Assembly: GCA_021806845.1 (NCBI GenBank)
Contig: JAKAPV010000164.1
Location: forward strand, 1-6,887
Length of the DNA stretch: 6,887 nucleotides
Direction of reading: 5' to 3'
Origin: Bacillota bacterium
GTDB lineage: Bacteria > Bacillota > Sulfobacillia > JAJZYS01 > JAJYTV01
A program made the position numbers and the translations under genes. The notes beneath the pieces are model-generated. The model saw nothing but the letters and a program-made list of their open reading frames with translations. It did not search any database and was not told the origin of the DNA. The number at the start of each line of letters is the position of its first letter. Position 1 is the first letter of the stretch. This document shows, piece by piece, positions 1 to 5,946 of this stretch.

Positions 1-177
<177 letters not shown>

Positions 178-189
178 GGAGGGGATCGC

Positions 190-474
190 ATGGGACGCTC
201 GCTGAAGAAGGGACCGTACGTGCCGGATCACCTCCGCAAGAAGATCGCGGAGCTGAACGAGAGCGGTCAGAAGAAGATCATCAAGGTCTGGGCGCGCGCG
301 TCGCAGATCAGCCCTGAGATGATCGGACACACGATCGCCGTGCACGACGGCCGCAAGCACATTCCGGTCTACATCACTGAGGACATGGTCGGGCACCGGC
401 TCGGGGAGTTCGCCCCGACGCGCACCTACCGTGGCCACGGAAACCACACCGAGCGCTCCACGGCGCTGAAGTAA
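190..474 (+). CDS. rpsS: 30S ribosomal protein S19
   Basis: S19 sits in the head of the small subunit, pairs with S13 and contributes to the inter-subunit bridges near the A site. The 94-residue product is the usual family length. It begins MGRSLKKGPYVPDHLRKKI, the typical S19 N-terminus. The family signature follows at about residues 49-80: DGRKHIPVYITEDMVGHRLG, then EFAPTRTYRGH. The ATG at 190 is preceded by a strong SD, AAGGAGGGG at 176-184, which begins inside the rplB stop codon. The gap to rplB is 12 bases. rplV starts 10 bases downstream if its ATG is used. Nothing is truncated or unusual. Confidence 0.98.
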   Translation: MGRSLKKGPYVPDHLRKKIAELNESGQKKIIKVWARASQISPEMIGHTIAVHDGRKHIPVYITEDMVGHRLGEFAPTRTYRGHGNHTERSTALK

Positions 475-479
475 GGTGG
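473..479 (+). promoter_or_regulatory. SD that decides the rplV start
   Basis: AAGGTGG begins within the rpsS TAA and ends five bases before the ATG at 485. The in-frame GTG at 476 lies inside this SD and has only a weak GAAG upstream. This favours 485 as the start. Confidence 0.65.
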
Positions 480-484
480 CGACC

Positions 485-835
485 ATGGAGAAGAGCACGG
501 GAGCCCGCGCGGTCCTTCGCCACGTGCGCATCGCGCCGCGCAAGTGCCGCATCGTCATCGACGCGATCCGGGGCCGAGACCTCGACGAGGCGCTCGCCAT
601 CCTGGCATACACGCCGAAGCGCGCGGCTCCGATCATCGAGAAGCTGGTCCGCTCCGCGGCGGCCAACGCGACCGAGAACCACGACATGCGCCGCGAGGAC
701 CTCTACGTCGCGGAGGCGTACGTCGACCAGGGGCCGACGCTCAAGCGGGCACACCCCCGCTACCGCGGCCAGATGTTCCCGATCCTGAAGCGTACGGCGC
801 ACATCACCGTCGTCGTGCGCGAGAGAGGGGTGTAA
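485..835 (+). CDS. rplV: 50S ribosomal protein L22
   Basis: L22 binds several domains of 23S rRNA, and its long beta-hairpin lines the nascent-peptide exit tunnel. Macrolide-resistance and arrest-peptide mutations map to this hairpin in E. coli. The 116-residue product (from ATG 485; 119 from an in-frame GTG at 476) has the family core: LRHVRIAPRKCRIVIDAIRG at 11-30, EALAIL then YTPKRAAPIIEKL, and NATENHDMRREDLYV. The hairpin arm is VDQGPTLKRAHPRYRG followed by KRTAHITVVV. The hairpin tip is odd: after the conserved Gly95 come Gln96-Met97-Phe98-Pro99, where E. coli has Arg-Ala-Asp-Arg. ATG 485 is preferred because AAGGTGG at 473-479 is well spaced from it. The gene lies between rpsS and rpsC, in the standard order. 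Confidence 0.95.
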   Translation: MEKSTGARAVLRHVRIAPRKCRIVIDAIRGRDLDEALAILAYTPKRAAPIIEKLVRSAAANATENHDMRREDLYVAEAYVDQGPTLKRAHPRYRGQMFPILKRTAHITVVVRERGV

Positions 836-837
836 CG

Positions 838-1491
<654 letters not shown>

Positions 1492-1492
1492 G

Positions 1493-1936
1493 ATGCTGCA
1501 GCCCAAGCGCACGAAGTTCCGCAAGCTGCACCGCGGACGCCGCACCGGCAACGCGACCCGCGGCAACCGGATCGTCGACGGCGAGTTCGGCCTCGTGGCG
1601 CTCGAGTCGGCGTGGATCACGGACCGCCAGATCGAGGCGGCACGTATCGCGATGACCCGCCACATCCGCCGCGGCGGCAAGGTCTGGATCAAGATCTTCC
1701 CGGACCACCCGTTCACCAAGAAGCCGGCCGAGACCCGCATGGGTTCCGGCAAGGGCTCGCCGGAATACTGGGTGGCCGTGGTGAAGCCGGGACGCGTGCT
1801 GTTCGAGATGAGCGGCGTGCCGGTGGAGGTGGCGCGCGAGGCCATGCGCCTCGCTGGACACAAGCTGCCGATCCGCACTCGCTTCGAAGTGCGGGATGAG
1901 GCAGCGGGAGAGGGTGTGGCAAGTGAAGCGGAATGA
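1493..1936 (+). CDS. rplP: 50S ribosomal protein L16
   Basis: L16 organises the central protuberance side of the A site and contacts tRNA and 5S rRNA regions. The product has 147 residues, longer than E. coli L16 (136) because of an acidic, Ala/Gly/Glu-rich C-terminal tail (about residues 135-147, DEAAGEGVASEAE). The start MLQPKRTKFRKLHRGRR is canonical. The core motifs are ESAWITDRQIEAARIAMTR, RRGGKVWIKIFPD, and the loop RMGSGKGSPEYWVAVVKPGR. Arg82 in RMGSGKG is the counterpart of E. coli Arg81, which is hydroxylated there. The SD AAGGGGG (1478-1484) lies inside the end of rpsC, and the ATG comes one base after the rpsC TGA. The extra tail carries the SD and start codon of rpmC, so the two genes overlap by 14 bases. 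Confidence 0.98.
   Translation: MLQPKRTKFRKLHRGRRTGNATRGNRIVDGEFGLVALESAWITDRQIEAARIAMTRHIRRGGKVWIKIFPDHPFTKKPAETRMGSGKGSPEYWVAVVKPGRVLFEMSGVPVEVAREAMRLAGHKLPIRTRFEVRDEAAGEGVASEAE
1907..1914 (+). promoter_or_regulatory. SD for rpmC embedded in rplP
   Basis: GGAGAGGG lies eight bases before the GTG at 1923 and inside the rplP reading frame. It supports GTG 1923 over the ATG at 1896, which would add an N-terminal extension (MRQRERVWQ) not seen in L29. Confidence 0.6.
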
Positions 1937-2123
1937 GATTGCCCGCCTCTCGGGCGAAGAGATCGACAAGAAGGTCAAGGACCTGAAGGGCGAGCTCTTC
2001 AACCTGCGCTTCCAGGCGGCCACCGGCCAACTCGAGAACCCCATGCGGATCCGCGAGGTGCGGCGCTCGATCGCCCAGCTGAAGACCATTCAGCGCCTGC
2101 GCGAACTCGGCATGGAGGCCTAG
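1923..2123 (+). CDS. rpmC: 50S ribosomal protein L29
   Basis: L29 is a small two-helix protein near the exit of the peptide tunnel, next to L23, in the docking area for the signal recognition particle and trigger factor. From GTG 1923 the product has 66 residues, the usual family length. It reads MKRNEIARLSGEEIDKKVKD, followed by the family signature ELFNLRFQAATGQLENP, then MRIREVRRSIAQLKT. The start overlaps the last 14 bases of rplP in the +1 frame, a layout that permits translational coupling. An ATG at 1896 is in frame but unlikely. The gene ends with TAG fused to the SD of rpsQ. Confidence 0.95.
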   Translation: MKRNEIARLSGEEIDKKVKDLKGELFNLRFQAATGQLENPMRIREVRRSIAQLKTIQRLRELGMEA

Positions 2124-2128
2124 GGAGG
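2123..2128 (+). promoter_or_regulatory. SD supporting the rpsQ TTG start
   Basis: GGGAGG begins at the last base of the rpmC TAG and ends eight bases before TTG 2137. A second SD-like run, GAGGAG at 2143-2148, lies six bases before an in-frame ATG at 2155, so a shorter start cannot be excluded. Confidence 0.5.
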
Positions 2129-2136
2129 ATGCGCAT

Positions 2137-2397
2137 TTGAGCGAGGAGCGCGGCATGCGCAAGACCCGGCTCGGCCGGGTAGTGTCCGACAAGATGCAGA
2201 AGACGGTGGTCGTCGCGGTCGAGGAGATCTCGGCGCACCCGCTGTACGGACGCAGAATCCGCAGCACCAAGACCCTGAAGGCCCACGACGAGGAGAACCA
2301 GGCCAAGGTCGGGGATACCGTGCGCGTCATGGAGACGCGACCCCTGTCGCGCGAGAAGCGCTGGCGCGTGGTTGAGATCGTCGAGCGGGCCCGTTAG
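2137..2397 (+). CDS. rpsQ: 30S ribosomal protein S17
   Basis: S17 is a primary 16S rRNA-binding protein with an OB fold that helps assemble the body of the small subunit. From TTG 2137 the product has 86 residues, close to the usual 80-90. It begins MSEERGMRKTRLGRVVSDKM, resembling Bacillus S17 (MSERNQRKVYQGRVVSDKM), which supports the TTG start. The core is QKTVVVAVEE, HPLYGRRIRSTKTLKAHDEE and NQAKVGDTVRVMETRPLS, the last being the S17 signature at about 55-71. The alternative ATG at 2155 would give 80 residues starting MRKTRLGR. In E. coli rpsQ closes the S10 operon. Here rplN follows after 11 bases, so the S10 and spc units are continuous. Confidence 0.95.
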   Translation: MSEERGMRKTRLGRVVSDKMQKTVVVAVEEISAHPLYGRRIRSTKTLKAHDEENQAKVGDTVRVMETRPLSREKRWRVVEIVERAR

Positions 2398-2408
2398 GAG
2401 GCTACACG

Positions 2409-2777
2409 GTGATCATGGTACAGACCCGCCTGACGGTGGCGGACAACACGGGTGCGAAGGAACTGCAGTGCATCAAGGTGCTCGGCGGTTCGATGCGCCG
2501 CTACGCCAATATCGGCGACGTGATCGTCTGCTCCGTCAAGCAGGCATCGCCGGGCGGGGTCGTCAAGAAGGGCGACGTTGTGAAGGCGGTCGTCGTGCGG
2601 TCGCGCCGCGGGCTGCAGCGCGGGGACGGCTCGCACATCCGCTTCGACGACAACGCGGCGGTGATCCTGCGCGACGAGAAGGAGCCGCGCGGTACCCGTA
2701 TCTTCGGACCGGTTGCCCGTGAACTTCGCGAGCGCGAATTCATGAAGATCATCTCGCTCGCACCGGAGGTGCTCTAG
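2409..2777 (+). CDS. rplN: 50S ribosomal protein L14
   Basis: L14 lies on the subunit interface of the large subunit, contacts h14 of 16S rRNA in an inter-subunit bridge, and binds the silencing factor RsfS. The 122-residue product is exactly the usual length. Motifs: TRLTVADNTGAKELQCIKVL at 6-25, GDVIVCSVKQA, then KKGDVVKAVVVRSRRGLQR in the signature region at 53-71, and FDDNAAVIL followed by EPRGTRIFGPVARELR. The start is GTG 2409, preceded by AGGAGG at 2396-2401, which is fused to the rpsQ TAG. The internal ATG 2415 would remove two residues that the family normally has. rplX begins immediately after the stop codon, with no gap. Confidence 0.97.
   Translation: MIMVQTRLTVADNTGAKELQCIKVLGGSMRRYANIGDVIVCSVKQASPGGVVKKGDVVKAVVVRSRRGLQRGDGSHIRFDDNAAVILRDEKEPRGTRIFGPVARELREREFMKIISLAPEVL
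2765..2770 (+). promoter_or_regulatory. SD for rplX inside rplN
   Basis: GGAGGT lies seven bases before the ATG at 2778, within the last codons of rplN. It is needed there because rplN and rplX abut with no spacer (TAGATG). Confidence 0.75.
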
Positions 2778-3095
2778 ATGTCGGAGCGCATTCGCAAGGG
2801 CGACCAGGTCGAGGTCATCGCCGGCAAGGACAAGGGACGCCGCGGCAGCGTGCTGCGCGTGCTGCCCAAGGAAGGCCGCGTGGTGGTCGAGGGCCTCAAC
2901 AAGCAGAAGCGTCACCAGAAGGCGACGCAGACCGTGATGCAGGCTGGCATCATCACCCGGGAAGGTCCGATGCACATGTCCAACGTGCAGCCCTACTGCA
3001 GCCACTGCGGAAAAGCGGTGCGGGTAGCCATCAAGCGTGATGGCGAGAAGCGCGAACGCGTGTGCCGCAGCTGCGGCAACCCGGTAGGACGCTAG
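2778..3095 (+). CDS. rplX: 50S ribosomal protein L24, zinc-ribbon (four-cysteine) form
   Basis: L24 starts large-subunit assembly by binding the 5' region of 23S rRNA, and sits near the tunnel exit. The 105-residue product has an N-terminal KOW motif at about 5-32 (IRKGDQVEVIAGKDKGRRGS), then VVVEGLNKQKRHQK and GIITREGPMHMSNV. The C-terminal part carries two CxxC pairs, Cys74/Cys77 (YCSHCGK) and Cys96/Cys99 (VCRSCG), consistent with a zinc ribbon. E. coli L24 has lost these cysteines, so this is the C+ form. The start ATG 2778 directly follows the rplN stop codon. The stop is TAG, fused to the AGGAGG of rplE. Confidence 0.97.
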   Translation: MSERIRKGDQVEVIAGKDKGRRGSVLRVLPKEGRVVVEGLNKQKRHQKATQTVMQAGIITREGPMHMSNVQPYCSHCGKAVRVAIKRDGEKRERVCRSCGNPVGR

Positions 3096-3104
3096 GAGGC
3101 AGGC

Positions 3105-3647
3105 ATGGCGACGATCAAGGAGCGGTACCTCAAGGAAGCGGTCCCTGCGCTGTCGCAGCGCTTCCAGTACAAGAACCCGATGCAGGTGCCGAAGCTGGAG
3201 AAGATCATCATCAACATGGGCGTGGGCGAGGCGGTGCAGAACCCCAAGCTGCTCGAGTCGGCGGTCGCCGAACTCGGCCAGATCACTGGGCAGCGCCCCG
3301 TCGTGACGAGGGCGAAGAAGTCGATCTCGTCCTTCAAGATCCGCGCCGGCATGGCGATCGGCACCAAGGTCACCCTGCGCGGGAACCGCATGTACGACTT
3401 CCTGGAGCGGCTGATCGGCGTCGCGCTCCCGCGCGTACGCGACTTCCGCGGGGTCTCCTCGAAAGGCTTCGACGGCCGCGGCAACTATGCGCTCGGCGTC
3501 AAGGAGCAACTGATCTTTCCGGAAATCGACTACGACAAGGTAGAGAAGATCCGGGGAATGGATATCGTGATCGTCACCTCGGCAGAGACCGACGAGGAAG
3601 CCAAAGAGCTCCTCAAGGTACTCGGAATGCCGTTCCGCGAACAGTAG
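3105..3647 (+). CDS. rplE: 50S ribosomal protein L5
   Basis: L5 binds 5S rRNA in the central protuberance and contacts the P-site tRNA and S13 across the subunit interface. The product has 180 residues, the usual length. Motifs in order: RYLKEAVPAL, NPMQVPKLEKIIINMGVGEA at 24-43, TGQRPVVTRAKKSI then FKIRAGMAIGTKVTLRG at 61-93, MYDFLERL, and DFRGVSSKGFDGRGNYALG with KEQLIFPEIDYD at 113-144. The start ATG 3105 has AGGAGG at 3094-3099, fused to the rplX stop. In E. coli this is where S8 represses the spc mRNA. Here the spacer is only 9 bases, and I did not identify a matching S8 stem by eye. Confidence 0.98.
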   Translation: MATIKERYLKEAVPALSQRFQYKNPMQVPKLEKIIINMGVGEAVQNPKLLESAVAELGQITGQRPVVTRAKKSISSFKIRAGMAIGTKVTLRGNRMYDFLERLIGVALPRVRDFRGVSSKGFDGRGNYALGVKEQLIFPEIDYDKVEKIRGMDIVIVTSAETDEEAKELLKVLGMPFREQ

Positions 3648-3653
3648 GAGGGG
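3646..3653 (+). promoter_or_regulatory. SD supporting the TTG start of rpsZ
   Basis: AGGAGGGG begins inside the rplE TAG and ends five bases before TTG 3659. No ATG or GTG at the N-terminus would give a plausible S14 start, so this site decides the start. Confidence 0.75.
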
Positions 3654-3658
3654 AGAAC

Positions 3659-3844
3659 TTGGCCAAGAAGTCGTTGATCGCCAAGTCGCAGCGCCCCCAG
3701 AAGTACAAGGTGCGCGGCTACAACCGGTGTCGTGAGTGCGGGCGCTCCCGCGCGTACCTGCGGCAGTTCGGACTCTGCCGGCACTGCTTCCGCCAGCACG
3801 CGCTCCGTGGCGAGATCCCGGGCGTACGCAAGGCAAGCTGGTAA
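3659..3844 (+). CDS. rpsZ: 30S ribosomal protein S14, zinc-binding type (type Z)
   Basis: S14 is in the head of the small subunit, contacting S3, S10 and S19 and needed late in assembly. The product has 61 residues, the length of the short zinc form rather than the roughly 100-residue cysteine-free form. It starts MAKKSLIAKSQRPQKYKVRG. Four cysteines form CxxC-x12-CxxC: Cys24 and Cys27 (NRCRECGRSRAYL), then Cys40 and Cys43 (FGLCRHCFR). The ending ALRGEIPGVRKASW is typical of Gram-positive and Chloroflexota S14. The start is TTG 3659 with a strong SD. The open frame extends upstream to 3062, but that part is rplE in another frame. It lies between rplE and rpsH, as in the standard spc order. 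Confidence 0.97.
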   Translation: MAKKSLIAKSQRPQKYKVRGYNRCRECGRSRAYLRQFGLCRHCFRQHALRGEIPGVRKASW

Positions 3845-3857
3845 GGGGGCGAGGCGC

Positions 3858-4256
3858 ATGGTGATGACAGATCCGATCGCTGACATGCTGACCCGCGTGC
3901 GCAACGCGAGTTCCGCACGCCACGAGGCGGTCGACATCCCGGCATCGCGCGTCAAGGAGGCCATCGCGGTCATCCTGCGCGATGAGGGATTCATTCAGAG
4001 CTTCGAGCGGATCAACGAGGGACCGCAGGGCATCCTGCGCGTGCACCTCAAGTACGGCCCGGAGCGCAAGCGGGTACTGATGGGCCTCCGCCGCATCTCG
4101 CGTCCCGGCCTGCGCGTCTACGCGCGCAAGGACCAGATGCCGCGCGTTCTCGGCGGCATCGGCGTCGCGGTCGTCTCGACGTCCCACGGCATCGTCACCG
4201 ACACGGAGGCACGGCGCCTCGGCCTCGGCGGCGAAGTGCTCTGCTACATCTGGTAG
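3858..4256 (+). CDS. rpsH: 30S ribosomal protein S8
   Basis: S8 binds the central domain of 16S rRNA (helix 21) and is an early assembly protein. In E. coli it also represses the spc operon. From ATG 3858 the product has 132 residues, the usual length, beginning MVMTDPIADMLTRVRNASSA as in Bacillus. Further motifs are IPASRVKEAIAVIL, EGFIQSF, GILRVHLKYGPERKRV and GLRRISRPGLRVYA. The C-terminal signature VAVVSTSHGIVTDTEARR (about 103-120) precedes GGEVLCYIW. AAGGGGG at 3843-3849, fused to the rpsZ TAA, lies eight bases before the ATG. A GTG at 3861 and an ATG at 3864 are in-frame alternatives, less likely given the family N-terminus. Whether it autoregulates here cannot be told from the sequence. 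Confidence 0.97.
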   Translation: MVMTDPIADMLTRVRNASSARHEAVDIPASRVKEAIAVILRDEGFIQSFERINEGPQGILRVHLKYGPERKRVLMGLRRISRPGLRVYARKDQMPRVLGGIGVAVVSTSHGIVTDTEARRLGLGGEVLCYIW

Positions 4257-4264
4257 GGAGGTGA
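4257..4264 (+). promoter_or_regulatory. Eight-base consensus SD of rplF
   Basis: GGAGGTGA is the full complement of the 16S anti-SD core. It follows the rpsH TAG directly and supports the GTG start of rplF at 4269. The ATG at 4264 opens only a five-codon frame. Confidence 0.75.
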
Positions 4265-4268
4265 TGAC

Positions 4269-4808
4269 GTGTCCCGCATAGGCAAGCGGCCGATCCCGGT
4301 TCCGTCCGGGGTGAAGGTGGAGCTCGACGGCAGCGCCGTCCGCGTGGAGGGGCCGAAGGGCGTCCTCACGAGGAAGCTGAACCCGCAGATCCAGGTATCG
4401 CTGCAGGGCGAGGAAGTCGTCGTCACCCGCCCGAGCGACGCGCCGAAGCACAGGGCCCTGCACGGGCTCACGCGCACGCTCGTCGCCAACATGGTGCAGG
4501 GCGTGTCGACCGGCTTCGAGAAGCGCCTCGAACTCGTCGGCATCGGTTACCGCGCTGCCAAGCAGGGCGAGAAGCTCGTGCTGACGGTCGGTTACTCGCA
4601 CCCGGTGGAGATCAATCCGCCGCAGGGCATCACGATCCAGGTGCCGGCGAACAACGCGATCCTGGTGCAGGGTGCCGACCGCGAACAGGTCGGCGAGGTC
4701 GCCGCGCAGATCCGCCGCGTCCGTCCGCCCGAGCCCTACCAAGGCAAGGGCATCCGCTACCAGGGCGAGTTCGTCCGCCGCAAGGTCGGCAAGACCGGTA
4801 AGAAGTAA
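4269..4808 (+). CDS. rplF: 50S ribosomal protein L6
   Basis: L6 lies near the GTPase-associated region of the large subunit, beside the sarcin-ricin loop, and is needed for late assembly. The product has 179 residues with the duplicated L6 fold. The N-terminal half starts MSRIGKRPIPVPSGVKVELD and includes VRVEGPKGVLTRKL. The linker helix has HRALHGLTRTLVANMVQGVS at 61-80. The second half has GFEKRLELVGIGYRA, LVLTVGYSHPVE and the C-terminal signature RPPEPYQGKGIRY at 152-164, followed by a basic tail. The start is GTG, two codons before ArgIle in the standard MSRIGK N-terminus. The stop TAA is fused to the SD of rplR, 12 bases before the next ATG. Confidence 0.98.
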   Translation: MSRIGKRPIPVPSGVKVELDGSAVRVEGPKGVLTRKLNPQIQVSLQGEEVVVTRPSDAPKHRALHGLTRTLVANMVQGVSTGFEKRLELVGIGYRAAKQGEKLVLTVGYSHPVEINPPQGITIQVPANNAILVQGADREQVGEVAAQIRRVRPPEPYQGKGIRYQGEFVRRKVGKTGKK

Positions 4809-4820
4809 GGAGGGGCTGAC

Positions 4821-5183
4821 ATGGCAGAGAAGGCGTCCCTGACGGCGCGCGAGCGCCGCCACCGCCGGTTGCGCAAGCGCATCTACGGCACGGTCGAGCG
4901 GCCCCGCCTTGCGGTCTTCCGCTCGCTGAGGCACATCTACGCACAGCTCATCATCGACGGCGAGAGCCGCACAGTGCTCTCGGTGTCCTCACTGGATCCG
5001 CAGCTCCGTGAAGCCGGGGTCGACGGCAAGTCCGACATGGCGCACCGCGTCGGACAACTGCTCGGGGAGCGCGCTCTCGCTGCCGGCATCGAAGCCTGCG
5101 TCTTCGACCGCGGCGGCTACATCTACCACGGTCGCATCGCGGCCCTGGCCGAGGGTGCGCGCGCCGCGGGACTGAAGTTCTAG
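4821..5183 (+). CDS. rplR: 50S ribosomal protein L18
   Basis: L18 binds 5S rRNA together with L5 and brings it into the central protuberance. The product has 120 residues, the usual length. The N-terminal arm (about residues 9-29, ARERRHRRLRKR) is highly basic and binds rRNA. The core follows with RPRLAVFRSLRHIYAQLIID at 27-46, then SVSSLDPQLR. The C-terminal part has VGQLLGERALAAGIEACVF and DRGGYIYHGRIAALAEGARA, ending GLKF. The SD AAGGAGGGG (4807-4815) begins in the rplF stop codon. Context is rplF-rplR-rpsE, as expected. Nothing unusual. Confidence 0.98.
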   Translation: MAEKASLTARERRHRRLRKRIYGTVERPRLAVFRSLRHIYAQLIIDGESRTVLSVSSLDPQLREAGVDGKSDMAHRVGQLLGERALAAGIEACVFDRGGYIYHGRIAALAEGARAAGLKF

Positions 5184-5193
5184 GAGGTCTCGT

Positions 5194-5745
5194 ATGGCGA
5201 GAGGAAGAGAGCGCCGTCCCGAGCGGGACAGCGAGTTCCAGGAGAAGGTCGTCTCGATCAACCGCGTCGCGAAGGTCGTCAAGGGCGGCCGCCGCTTCAG
5301 CTTCTCCGTCGTCGTGGTCGTCGGCGACCAGGCCGGACGCGTCGGGATCGGGCTCGGCAAGGCCCAGGAGATCCCCGACGCGATCAAGAAGGGCATCGAA
5401 TCCGCGAAGAAGCACCTCATCAAGGTGCCGCGCGTCGGCTCGACGATCCCGCACGAGGTGCTCGGCACCTTCGGCGCCGGCTCGGTGCTCCTGAAGCCGG
5501 CCAAGGCCGGTACCGGGGTCATCGCCGGCGGTCCGGTGCGCGCCGTGCTCGAGCTCGCCGGCATCCGCGACATCACGACGAAGTCGCTCGGCACATCGAA
5601 CCCCAACAACGTCGTCTACGCGACCATGGCCGGGCTGCGCGACCTGCGTTCCGCCGACGAGGTCCTCCGGCTGCGCGGCAAGATCGTAGCGCAGACGGAG
5701 CCGGTCGGCGCTCCCGAGGAAGCCGCGCCCCAGGCGATCGGCTAG
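5194..5745 (+). CDS. rpsE: 30S ribosomal protein S5
   Basis: S5 forms part of the mRNA entry tunnel with S3 and S4 and affects decoding accuracy. The product has 183 residues. The N-terminal double-stranded-RNA-binding-like domain (about 14-78) contains INRVAKVVKGGRRFSFSVVV and GRVGIGLGKAQEIPDAIKKG. The loop with KVVKGGRR is where spectinomycin-resistance and ram mutations fall in E. coli S5. The C-terminal domain has VGSTIPHEVLGTFGAG, VLLKPAKAGTGVIAGGPVRA and LELAGIRDITTKSLGTSNPN. A short Ala/Pro/Glu-rich tail (about 169-183) extends past the family core. The start ATG 5194 has AGGAGGT at 5182-5188, fused to the rplR TAG. Confidence 0.98.
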   Translation: MARGRERRPERDSEFQEKVVSINRVAKVVKGGRRFSFSVVVVVGDQAGRVGIGLGKAQEIPDAIKKGIESAKKHLIKVPRVGSTIPHEVLGTFGAGSVLLKPAKAGTGVIAGGPVRAVLELAGIRDITTKSLGTSNPNNVVYATMAGLRDLRSADEVLRLRGKIVAQTEPVGAPEEAAPQAIG

Positions 5746-5754
5746 GAGGACAAG

Positions 5755-5946
5755 ATGCTCAAGATCACGCTCGTGCGCTCGCCGATCGGCTACGCCAAGG
5801 ACCAGCGCGCGACCGCGGAGGCGCTCGGACTGCACAAGCTGCACCATAGCCGCGTGCACGACGACACCCCTGCAATCCGCGGAATGCTGCACAAGATCCG
5901 TCATCTGGTAGAGGTCGAGGAGGTGCCGGCCGATGCGGCTCAATGA
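5755..5946 (+). CDS. rpmD: 50S ribosomal protein L30
   Basis: L30 is a small bacterial large-subunit protein bound to 23S rRNA; it is missing in some phyla, so its presence narrows the taxonomy slightly. The product has 63 residues, a little longer than the usual 58-60. It reads LKITLVRSPIGYAKDQRATA at 2-21, then ALGLHKLHHS, and VHDDTPAIRGMLHKIRHLVE at 34-53, ending VEEV plus the extra tail PADAAQ. That tail overlaps the start of rplO by 14 bases. The SD AGGAGGA is fused to the rpsE TAG and lies five bases before ATG 5755. Confidence 0.97.
   Translation: MLKITLVRSPIGYAKDQRATAEALGLHKLHHSRVHDDTPAIRGMLHKIRHLVEVEEVPADAAQ
5918..5925 (+). promoter_or_regulatory. SD for rplO inside rpmD
   Basis: AGGAGGTG ends seven bases before the rplO ATG and encodes part of the VEEVP segment of L30. 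It is a near-complete anti-SD match and supports the overlapping start at 5933. Confidence 0.75.

Noticed and set aside
544..837. Upstream extension of the S3 frame into rplV.
   Set aside because: It is rplV read in another frame, Arg/Pro/Gly-rich, and the S3 N-terminus begins at GTG 838 with its own SD.
3060..3120. Possible S8 repressor-binding RNA hairpin around the rplE start, as in E. coli.
   Set aside because: The spacer is only 9 bases and I could not recognise the S8-type helix by eye; a folding calculation would be needed.
3062..3658. Upstream extension of the S14 frame across rplE.
   Set aside because: It is rplE read out of frame; the zinc-type S14 begins at TTG 3659.
3732..3857. 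Upstream extension of the S8 frame into rpsZ.
   Set aside because: The S8 N-terminus MVMTDPIADML starts at 3858 with a good SD; the extension is out-of-frame rpsZ.
2394..4934. A very long minus-strand open frame (846 codons) opposite rplN to rplR.
   Set aside because: Its codon boundaries coincide with those of rplN, rplX, rplE, rpsH, rplF and rplR, which are all in the same frame. It would be broken only by TTA, CTA or TCA codons on the plus strand, which are very rare in GC-rich genes. The translation is low-complexity Arg/Ala/Leu/Asp/His-rich and matches no family I know.
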